From Candidatus Woesearchaeota archaeon (lineage in GTDB: Archaea; Nanobdellota; Nanobdellia; SCGC-AAA011-G17; GW2011-AR20): a DNA stretch of 29,637 nucleotides. Below are positions 24,298-29,637 of this stretch, piece by piece. The position numbers and the translations under genes are program-made. The stretch spans positions 1 through 29,637 of the forward strand of contig JAGVZC010000004.1 in assembly GCA_018302885.1 (NCBI GenBank). The letters run 5' to 3'. The notes under the pieces are model-generated. The model was not told where the DNA came from. It searched no databases and was given only the letters and a program-made list of their open reading frames with translations. Each line of letters opens with the position of its first letter. Within the stretch, counting starts at the first letter, position 1.

Positions 24298-24747
24298 TTA
24301 CTTATAACTGTCTTCAACATATTTAACAAAATCTTTAGTCTTTTCATAGAACTCATATAATTTCTCAATATCAATCTCATAACTTTCTTCATCCTCGTCC
24401 ATGACAATCAATCTGACATTTTTCTTGAATTCTTCCCTTTTGGTGTATTCAGCACGGTCAATTTTTTTTAGAAAGAGATAGAAGTCAATGAACTCAAGGA
24501 GCTCAATTTTTCTGAAATGTTTTTTTAATTCCTGAGCCCTTACGATTGGCATCAATGGAATTACCTTGATTTTCTTTTTGCTTTTAAGCCACTCCATCAC
24601 ATCAAGAATGGCATAATCGCATGCGCTTATCAGCCTTCTTATTGTATTCTTGATTACATCTATATTTTTTGTGTATTTTAACGTAACATACAGAAGATGA
24701 TCAGCCCTCTTCAGTTCTTCCCTTGCATCAGAATCGTGTTGTAACAT
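24298..24747 (-). CDS. Helical protein, paralogue of its upstream neighbour
   Basis: 149 residues, almost all helical. The first half contains KRADHLLYVTLKYTKN and a second long helix (about 30-55), followed by an ...ELLEFIDFYLFLKK segment and an acidic tail. It shares the KRADHxxYxT segment and the same helix order with the protein at 24728-25210. The N-terminal antiparallel helices recall HEPN-type bundles, but no RX4-6H site was seen. It overlaps that neighbour by 20 bases and precedes the MinD-like gene. Confidence 0.65.
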   Translation of the reverse strand: MLQHDSDAREELKRADHLLYVTLKYTKNIDVIKNTIRRLISACDYAILDVMEWLKSKKKIKVIPLMPIVRAQELKKHFRKIELLEFIDFYLFLKKIDRAEYTKREEFKKNVRLIVMDEDEESYEIDIEKLYEFYEKTKDFVKYVEDSYK

Positions 24748-25210
24748 TTGTTAATATCCCATTCACCTTTTTAATGAACTCTTTGCTTATATTTAAATTT
24801 TCCTTTATTTTATCGATTCCAAGGCTTTTTAGTTCTTTTTTTTGATTAAAAAGGACATATCTATCATTTCTGACAAATTCAACCCCACTTTTCTTTCTTT
24901 CCTCTAAAAATCTTCTTAAATCCTGAATTAATATGATATGCTCTCTCTCAATATTGTATCTTCTTGCTATGCTCCCCCTGAATATGTCTATTTTGACATT
25001 AAAATCTTCAGGATAAATTGAAATTCTCTTGTACAGCTTTTCATACATCAAAACAGAGTCCATTGCACAAATCAATCCGTTGCTGATATTCTCAGCCATT
25101 GCTATGATTAATTTATTGTCCCTGACTAAAGGATAAGTGATGTAGAACATATGATCAGCTCTTTTTATAAATTGGTTTGCCTTGTCCAGCATAATTTTGA
25201 TATCCTTCAT
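24728..25210 (-). CDS. Helical protein, paralogue of its downstream neighbour
   Basis: 160 residues from the ATG at 25210; an in-frame TTG nine bases earlier is unlikely to be the start. It is mostly helical, with KRADHMFYITYPLVRD near the N-terminus, where its neighbour has KRADHLLYVTLKYTKN. The middle reads HIILIQDLRRFLEERKKSGVEFVRNDRYVLF. The function is unknown. A tandem duplication followed by divergence is the simplest reading. Confidence 0.65.
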   Translation of the reverse strand: MKDIKIMLDKANQFIKRADHMFYITYPLVRDNKLIIAMAENISNGLICAMDSVLMYEKLYKRISIYPEDFNVKIDIFRGSIARRYNIEREHIILIQDLRRFLEERKKSGVEFVRNDRYVLFNQKKELKSLGIDKIKENLNISKEFIKKVNGILTNVTTRF

Positions 25211-25250
25211 ATTCCTCAATAAGTGAATAAATATTTAAGAATTATGATTA

Positions 25251-25562
25251 TTATTTCAGTGACATAATGGCATCAGCCAAGTCGCCATGCTCTTTCAATG
25301 CTTTTTCTGCCTCTTTTCTTGAGCAATTTGTCTGGTCAATTATTGCTTGAATGTCTTCTTCGTTGAATCCTTCTTCAACATCACCCATGATCTGAAATGT
25401 TTCCTGTCCCTGCATGTTAACTTTTGTTACAGAAGGATTTTTTATTATTATATTTCCAGAGCTTCTTTTTATTATAACTTCATCAGCCTCTATCTTTTCC
25501 TGTTTTATTCCCATCTGCTTCATTACTTTCTCCATTTGTTTGGGATTTATTCCAGGAAACAT
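25251..25562 (-). CDS. nac: Nascent polypeptide-associated complex protein (NAC alpha)
   Basis: 103 residues. The NAC beta-barrel domain (about 20-65, with VIIKRSSGNIIIKNPSVTKV) is followed by a UBA domain (about 66-103, EEDIQAIIDQTNCSRKEAEKALKEHGDLADAIMSL). Archaeal NAC binds ribosomes and emerging nascent chains as a homodimer. It starts one base after the Sec61-beta stop, so both are made from one transcript. Confidence 0.95.
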   Translation of the reverse strand: MFPGINPKQMEKVMKQMGIKQEKIEADEVIIKRSSGNIIIKNPSVTKVNMQGQETFQIMGDVEEGFNEEDIQAIIDQTNCSRKEAEKALKEHGDLADAIMSLK

Positions 25563-25563
25563 T

Positions 25564-25716
25564 TTAAATTAAATTATGAAAGGCATATTCTAAAATTACT
25601 ATAGCAACAATAACACCAACGACAAAATTAGGGCTTAATTCCACTTTTGTCTTGAAATCATCAAAATACCTTACTAATCCTCCCATGCTGGAAGGCATGC
25701 TTATTTGTTCTGCCAT
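25564..25716 (-). CDS. secG: Preprotein translocase subunit Sec61-beta
   Basis: 50 residues, easily missed for its size. The N-terminal part contains MPSSMGGLVRYFDD (family pattern: small residues, GLVRYF), followed by ELSPN and a single C-terminal membrane helix (about 31-45, FVVGVIVAIVILEYAF). This is the archaeal Sec61-beta plan: a cytosolic N-terminus and a tail anchor beside SecY. A GGA site precedes the ATG, and a TATA-like CTTTTTATATT lies about 25 bases upstream of that. It is followed directly by nac. Confidence 0.88.
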   Translation of the reverse strand: MAEQISMPSSMGGLVRYFDDFKTKVELSPNFVVGVIVAIVILEYAFHNLI

Positions 25717-25751
25717 ATTAATTCCTTTGAAAAAAGAATATAAAAAGGTTA

Positions 25752-26186
25752 CTAATTAACTCCAATGACTTTAATCTTGAAATGAAGAGTCTTTCCAGCC
25801 AGCGGATGATTCATATCAATCACAATTTCATTGTTACTAACTTCTTTTATCTTTACAGGAAACTGCTGTCCGTCTGGTGTTGATAATAATAGTATCATTC
25901 CTGCTTTTGGCTCTGGTCCTTTTGGTAGCTGATCTCTTGGAATTTTTTGCACTGCCTTTGGATTTACATTTCCATAGCCGTCTTCAGGTTTTATTGTAAT
26001 TTCTTTTTCTTCTCCTTTTTTCATTCCAGTTACTCCCATGTCAAAACCTTCTATCACCATTCCTGATCCAACTTCAAATTCTATGGGATGAGAATGATCT
26101 CCGTGAGCGGAACTATCAAATACAGTGCCGTCGTCTAATGTTCCTGTATATTCAACTTTGACTTTGTCGCCTTTCTTAACAGCCAT
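25752..26186 (-). CDS. FKBP-type peptidyl-prolyl isomerase, SlyD-like
   Basis: 144 residues. The N-terminal FKBP core opens KGDKVKVEYTGTLDDGTVFDSS and continues with MVIEGFDMGVTGMKKGE. The insert-in-flap chaperone domain (about 75-125) follows EDGYG, and the core closes with IDMNHPLAGKTLHFKI. This is the short archaeal SlyD-like FKBP, which speeds prolyl isomerisation and aids folding. A strong AGGAGG lies seven bases before the ATG (CCTCC at 26194-26198 on the plus strand) and a TATA-like element about 65 bases upstream, so it has a true leader. Confidence 0.95.
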   Translation of the reverse strand: MAVKKGDKVKVEYTGTLDDGTVFDSSAHGDHSHPIEFEVGSGMVIEGFDMGVTGMKKGEEKEITIKPEDGYGNVNPKAVQKIPRDQLPKGPEPKAGMILLLSTPDGQQFPVKIKEVSNNEIVIDMNHPLAGKTLHFKIKVIGVN

Positions 26187-26295
26187 TTTTTATCCTCCTG
26201 AAAAATAAGAATCAACTTATTTAACATAATTAAACGAAAAAATAATATTATATAAAAGTTTGGTTAATTAATCAAAACAATTCCAAAATTGAGAA

Positions 26296-26637
26296 TTATT
26301 GCAAATCTTTCTTTATATTTTGAACCTGTTTTTTTAACAAGGGTAAATCTTTTTTTATAATCTCCCAGGTTATATCCAAGTCAATCTCAAAATAAGTGTG
26401 AATTATTATATCTCTTAAACCAACAATTTTTTTCCAGGGAATTTCCGGATACTTTTTTCTGAAAGAGTCTGGAATGTTTTTTGTAGCCTCTCCAATCACT
26501 TCCAATTGTCTTATGACAGCACTTTGCCTTAATCTGTCTTTAAAAAAGGATTCTTTAGAAATTTCTTTTAGAAAAGATTCTATGTTTTCAATACTATCCA
26601 TAATATTATATATGAATAATTTTAAGTCTCTATTCAT
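26296..26637 (-). CDS. HEPN-family toxin of HepT type
   Basis: 113 residues, all-helical. The RNase motif RX4HXY is intact as RDIIIHTY (R75, H80, Y82) after the GLR turn typical of HepT (DUF86). HEPN toxins of this type cleave RNA and are silenced when the cognate MNT adenylylates a residue near the active site. The gene follows the MNT gene, overlapping by four bases (ATGA), so the pair is translated together. Confidence 0.9.
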   Translation of the reverse strand: MNRDLKLFIYNIMDSIENIESFLKEISKESFFKDRLRQSAVIRQLEVIGEATKNIPDSFRKKYPEIPWKKIVGLRDIIIHTYFEIDLDITWEIIKKDLPLLKKQVQNIKKDLQ

Positions 26638-27092
26638 ATTATCTTTACTTCCTCCTTAAAAACATTTTTTCTGATTAGGGGATGAACTCCTTTGTAAGTA
26701 ACCAAATCTACTTTTCTTTTTAATCTATTTTCTAATTCTAATTTAACTTCTATGAACTCCAAACCCATTCCCTTTGGAGGTTGTATCAGAATGTCTATAT
26801 CACTCTCTTTTTTGTGATCTCCCCTAGCATAACTTCCAAAAATCCCTGCTTTTTCAATATTGTGCTGTTTTAGAACTTTGATTATTTTTGCTTTTATTTT
26901 TCTAAGAGATTCCGTTTCTTTTTTTATATCTAATATTTTATCTGCATTTATTTCTTTCTGTTTAAGCTTTTTTTTGGATAGGTTTACTCCCAGATATTCT
27001 CTTTTTTTTGTTACTTTATCCTTTTTCCTTACAGATAAAACCCTGTAATAATATCTCCTGCTATTTCTTTCTTTTATTTCTGTGTATGCCAT
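26634..27092 (-). CDS. MNT nucleotidyltransferase antitoxin with N-terminal extension
   Basis: 152 residues from the ATG at 27092, chosen because the TATA box lies about 26 bases upstream; a longer reading from 27143 would place the promoter inside the gene. The C-terminal part (about 62-150) is a minimal nucleotidyltransferase with the intact motif GSYARGDHKKESDID (G86, S87; D98, D100), which fits GSX10DXD. The N-terminal 50 residues (AYTEIKERNSRRYYYRVLSVRKK) are basic and Tyr-rich and not part of usual MntA. They may bind DNA or RNA. The partner HepT follows. Confidence 0.88.
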   Translation of the reverse strand: MAYTEIKERNSRRYYYRVLSVRKKDKVTKKREYLGVNLSKKKLKQKEINADKILDIKKETESLRKIKAKIIKVLKQHNIEKAGIFGSYARGDHKKESDIDILIQPPKGMGLEFIEVKLELENRLKRKVDLVTYKGVHPLIRKNVFKEEVKII

Positions 27093-27103
27093 AAAATTTA
27101 TAC

Positions 27104-27139
27104 GTCTACATATTATATAAATATTTCTATTTTGTAGAC
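27104..27139 (-). promoter_or_regulatory. Inverted repeat framing the MNT/HepT TATA box
   Basis: GTCTACA at 27104-27110 and TGTAGAC at 27133-27139 are perfect 7-base inverted arms with 22 bases between them, and the TATA-like sequence at about 27112-27123 sits in that spacer. A dimer bound to both arms would block the TATA box, so autoregulation by the pair is a natural guess. Confidence 0.5.
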
Positions 27140-27214
27140 ACATAAGTTTAGAATTACCAATTCCACATAAATCTAAGACGCTCCTGAGGGGATTTGAACC
27201 CCCGACCTACAACT

Positions 27215-27226
27215 TTCTTCCAGGGA
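27215..27226 (-). other. Intron 2 of tRNA-Arg (12 bases)
   Basis: Reads TCCCTGGAAGAA, inserted after A37 of the anticodon loop. It is near the lower size limit for archaeal tRNA introns. No clear canonical bulge-helix-bulge was found by eye. Confidence 0.6.
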
Positions 27227-27234
27227 TAGGAGGT

Positions 27235-27247
27235 TCGACATTAATTC
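27235..27247 (-). other. Intron 1 of tRNA-Arg (13 bases)
   Basis: Reads GAATTAATGTCGA. Its TGTC can pair with GACA of the 5' exon, as expected for part of a bulge-helix-bulge site. The boundaries may shift by one base because flanking A residues repeat. Confidence 0.65.
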
Positions 27248-27352
27248 TGTCGCTCTATCCAGGCTGAGCTACAGGAGCATATAAACAAAAGCAAAATCAA
27301 ACTTTTAAATCTAACCATTACTTTTATAAAACAAATAATTAACAGAAATAAA

Positions 27353-27760
27353 ATGAATGGAAATGCAATGGATAATAATTCTGCAGAGAAAAACAAGAAC
27401 TTATGCAAGGGATGTTCTTTGTGCTGTGAATATGTCTGCGTTGAAATAGACAAGCCTGAAACAAAAAATGATTATGATCAGATAATATGGATGTTGTTGC
27501 ATAAGGATGTATGGGTTTATTTTGATGACAAGAATGAGTGGTATGTTCAGTTTAACACGCAGTGCGAGGTATTGACAAATGATAAACTGTGCGGAATATA
27601 TCACAATCGTCCAAGAATTTGCAGGAAGCACAGTCAGGATTCATGTGAAAGGTATGGTGAAGGAACAATATACAAAAAGATATTCAGGAAAAAAGAAGAT
27701 TTTATCCAATGGTTAAAAGAAAAGAAAGTAAATTATAATTTCAAGGGTTTTGAGCATTAA
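27353..27760 (+). CDS. YkgJ-type cysteine-cluster protein
   Basis: 135 residues. The N-terminal CKGCSLCC (C18, C21, C24, C25) and a second part, LCGIYHNRPRICRKHSQDSC, form the metal-binding set of the YkgJ family, which probably holds zinc or an Fe-S cluster. The function of this family is poorly known. A TATA-like CTTTTATAAAA at 27319-27330 lies about 28 bases before the ATG. It is divergent from tRNA-Arg, and its stop overlaps the end of the convergent PIN/ATPase gene by four bases. Confidence 0.8.
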   Translation: MNGNAMDNNSAEKNKNLCKGCSLCCEYVCVEIDKPETKNDYDQIIWMLLHKDVWVYFDDKNEWYVQFNTQCEVLTNDKLCGIYHNRPRICRKHSQDSCERYGEGTIYKKIFRKKEDFIQWLKEKKVNYNFKGFEH

Positions 27761-29556
27761 ATCTTTAAAATAATTTTCTGATTTTTGTCAAGCATTTTAA
27801 CAAGTCTTCTTGCCATCTTGCTTTTTTTGTTGATTTTTATCTCGCCTTTCATTCCAACTCTTGCAGTAAACAGGAATCCATCATTTCCATAGAAATCGAC
27901 TTCCTTTCCAGTCAAGCTGCCGCTGACGTAAAAAATAAGTGAATTTCCCCTGTCGCTTAAATTGTATTTTATCTCTGCCTTGCTTTCATCCAATGACTGG
28001 ACATCTATTGAAACTCCAAGTCTCTTCTCTATTTCAGAAATTCTTTCGCCTTTCTTTCCTATTATTCTCCCTATTTCGGATTCAGGAACATAAATCACGG
28101 CTCTGTTGTCGCTGATCAATTCAGCTTTAATGCCAGGAATTTCTCTCTGCAGTTCATTTTCAATTTGCCTTGAAGCTAGTTCTTTTATTGGTGCTTTCTT
28201 TTCATTCTGGACAGGAATAACTACAGTTTCCTCGCCATATGAATAAAGTTCATATTCTAATTTATTGTTTTCAAAATCCCTTATTTCAATTACAGGTCTT
28301 GCAAGATCAGCTTCGGTCATTCCTGAAGGAACTTTCACAGTCATTTTTAAACTAAGAACTTTTCCAACCTTGCCGTCTTTAATGAATACAACAGTGTCAA
28401 TTACCTGTGGAATGACTCCGAGTTCAATTCTTCCTAAAAATCTCTGAATTGCATCTACTGGATTTGTTGCATGCAATACTCCGACGATTCCAATCCCTGA
28501 TAGTCTTAAGTCAGCAAACAATCTGAAATCTTCATTGTTTCTCATTTCATCAAAGATAGTGTAATCTGGTCTTGATAATAATAGGACATCATGAATCTCT
28601 TGGGAACTTCCGTGTGATATTGCATATTGTGTTATATTGTCGCTCAGCTGCAGATCTCTTGGTGCTTCTATTGTCTTTACAGTCTTGTTTTTTCCTGCAT
28701 AGAATTCTGCTAATGAACTTGCAAACGTGCTTTTTCCCATGCCTGGAGAACCGGCAATCAAAATGCCTTCTGCCTGCTCCTCAATTCTTTTTCTTAGCTT
28801 TTCGCTTAATTCATAATCATTGATGTTTAATTTTTTGATTGGTCTTACGCATGTGATTTCATATGCATCACTGAATGGAGGTCTTGTGATTACAATTCTG
28901 AAGCTTCCTATCTGAACTATTGAGCTCCCCCTTCTTTCAATTTCAATGAAGCCTTCTTTTCTTTTTTTTGCTTCTTCAATGATGTTCTTGCTGTATTCTA
29001 TTACCTCATCTTGTTTTAATGGATTGTCTCTTAGCATTACAGTTTCCCAATTTCCAGGCATTCCTCTTTTTGCATAAGGTTTGTAATTTTCCCTTAGATG
29101 AACGCTCATTGTGTTCTTGTCAAAGAATTTTTCAATCTTTAATTTACCTGATTTTATTACGGGCTCAACATAAATTACTTTTATGCCCTTTACTTCTGCA
29201 ACCTTGCTTTGAACCTTGTCTCCTGTCAATAAAACCGCATCCTCATTATATGCCAGCTCCCTTATCATGGCATCAACTTCTCCGAGAGAGGCGTTTCTTA
29301 TTTCAGAAGCATTTGGCCTTCTTCCTGAATATCTTATGCTGAATTTTAATTTCTTTGATAATTCCCTTAGATTATTTAATTCATCCAGTCCGAATTTTCC
29401 AATCTCTTTTCCGAGATTGGCCTGATGCTCAAGTTCAGCCATCACAGCCTCATGGATTATTATCTCATTTACATTGAATTCCTTTCCAAGCTTCTTTGAC
29501 ACTACATTCTCGATTATGACGCTTGTATCAGGAACCAGCTTTTCTATTTCTCTCAT
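27757..29556 (-). CDS. PIN - PilT-like ATPase - KH domain protein
   Basis: 599 residues of a conserved archaeal family (COG1855 type). An N-terminal PIN nuclease-like domain (about 1-135, VPDTSVIIE with D10, then E40/E42 and LLTGDK with D113) is followed by a PilT/VirB11-like ATPase (about 180-400, Walker A AGSPGMGKST at 268-277, Walker B-like TIFDEMRN near 333-340) and a KH-type RNA-binding domain (about 475-545, GRIIGKKGERISEIE). The C-terminus is a basic tail. The design suggests ATP-driven RNA processing or decay. The gene is complete in the window, ahead of the partial gene at the right edge. Confidence 0.9.
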   Translation of the reverse strand: MREIEKLVPDTSVIIENVVSKKLGKEFNVNEIIIHEAVMAELEHQANLGKEIGKFGLDELNNLRELSKKLKFSIRYSGRRPNASEIRNASLGEVDAMIRELAYNEDAVLLTGDKVQSKVAEVKGIKVIYVEPVIKSGKLKIEKFFDKNTMSVHLRENYKPYAKRGMPGNWETVMLRDNPLKQDEVIEYSKNIIEEAKKRKEGFIEIERRGSSIVQIGSFRIVITRPPFSDAYEITCVRPIKKLNINDYELSEKLRKRIEEQAEGILIAGSPGMGKSTFASSLAEFYAGKNKTVKTIEAPRDLQLSDNITQYAISHGSSQEIHDVLLLSRPDYTIFDEMRNNEDFRLFADLRLSGIGIVGVLHATNPVDAIQRFLGRIELGVIPQVIDTVVFIKDGKVGKVLSLKMTVKVPSGMTEADLARPVIEIRDFENNKLEYELYSYGEETVVIPVQNEKKAPIKELASRQIENELQREIPGIKAELISDNRAVIYVPESEIGRIIGKKGERISEIEKRLGVSIDVQSLDESKAEIKYNLSDRGNSLIFYVSGSLTGKEVDFYGNDGFLFTARVGMKGEIKINKKSKMARRLVKMLDKNQKIILKI

Positions 29557-29580
29557 GGGATTAATTTAGAATCCTTGTTT

Positions 29581-29637
29581 TTAAATATATTCCTTTGCTT
29601 TCTTTATCATCAGCTCATAAATGTTTCCGAAGGCATT
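29581..29637 (-). CDS. Partial CDS: C-terminus of an unidentified protein
   Basis: Eighteen codons and a TAA stop on the minus strand (NAFGNIYELMIKKAKEYI), running off the right edge. The stop lies 24 bases before the ATG of the PIN/ATPase/KH gene, so the two may share a transcript. Too little is present to name a family. Confidence 0.5.
   Translation of the reverse strand, partial: NAFGNIYELMIKKAKEYI

Larger units (their letters stand above)
27179..27278 (-). tRNA. tRNA-Arg (anticodon CCT) with two introns
   Basis: The acceptor stem GCTCCTG/CAGGAGC, D arm GCTC/GAGC, T arm GGGGG/CCCCT around TTCAAAT and discriminator G are clear, but the anticodon arm does not close as written. Removing 13 bases (27235-27247) and 12 bases (27215-27226) gives stem ACAAC/GTTGT, loop CTCCTAA, anticodon CCT and a 75-base tRNA with variable loop AGGTC. 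The second intron lies at the canonical 37/38 site, the first within the anticodon stem (about 29/30). The intron limits are ambiguous by one base. A TATA-like sequence at about 27301-27310 precedes it. Confidence 0.85.

Noticed and set aside
27093..27143. A longer MNT reading with 17 extra N-terminal residues
   Set aside because: The extra codons cover the TATA box and one arm of the inverted repeat and have a Cys/Ile/Arg composition unlike the rest, so the ATG at 27092 was preferred.
27179..27278. Reading this tRNA as Leu with anticodon TAA, without introns
   Set aside because: The unspliced anticodon arm does not pair well, position 37 would be T, and archaeal tRNA-Leu needs a long variable arm that is not present. 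The two-intron Arg(CCT) reading solves all of these.
1..29637. CRISPR arrays, transposase genes, rRNA genes, integrase or phage modules
   Set aside because: No regularly spaced repeats, transposase or integrase motifs, or rRNA-like stretches were found on either strand.

Overview
The window looks like a piece of the chromosome of a small-genome archaeon, probably a DPANN lineage of the Woesearchaeota/Pacearchaeota/Nanoarchaeota type. The evidence is archaeal-type PheS and PheT, archaeal GluRS paired with GatE, NAC-alpha, Sec61-beta, TrmB and Lrp regulators, a COG1855-type PIN/ATPase/KH protein, AT-rich DNA, TATA boxes about 25 bases before many start codons (short or no leaders), and a tRNA gene broken by tiny introns. 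The lineage is inferred from content only.

Left part (1-4903): the first codons of a ribbon-helix-helix-like protein; a MazG-type pyrophosphohydrolase flanked by a 14-base inverted repeat; a run of small hairpins; a PQ-loop/SemiSWEET-like membrane protein; a double Lrp-type regulator; then an orphan protein with a zinc-ribbon protein, and a UbiB/ABC1 kinase-like protein with a tiny basic protein.

Central minus-strand block (4906-11472): gltX, an unusual three-cysteine ferredoxin, sufB, sufD, sufC and gatE lie head to tail. They join Fe-S cluster assembly to the two-step route to Gln-tRNA. GatE lacks the AspRS-like insertion domain.

Plus-strand block (11566-16265): two orphan small proteins; a PUA protein, a small unknown protein and a thioredoxin-reductase-like flavoprotein that lacks the CxxC; an orphan with an N-terminal hydrophobic segment; an endonuclease IV-like protein; tRNA-Ser(GGA); a 58-residue membrane protein; and a nitrilase-family amidohydrolase.

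Right minus-strand block (16267-27143): an ATP-grasp ligase, a truncated Dph2 fragment coupled to a 44-residue RHH-like protein, a proline iminopeptidase-like hydrolase, pheS-pheT, a TrmB regulator followed by an RNAP alpha-CTD-like HhH protein and an orphan, a MinD-like ATPase, two helical paralogues, NAC, Sec61-beta and FKBP (a protein biogenesis group), and an MNT/HepT toxin-antitoxin pair. Then come tRNA-Arg(CCT) with two inferred introns, a YkgJ-type cysteine-cluster protein, a PIN/ATPase/KH protein and the tail of one more gene.

The most interesting points are a 92-base, about 93% identical upstream element placed before two unrelated orphan genes 11.5 kb apart; the twice-interrupted tRNA-Arg; the inverted repeat that frames the TATA box of the MNT/HepT pair; the CxxC-less reductase; the domain-deleted GatE; and the Dph2 stub fused into an RHH gene. 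No CRISPR array, rRNA gene, transposase or phage module was seen.
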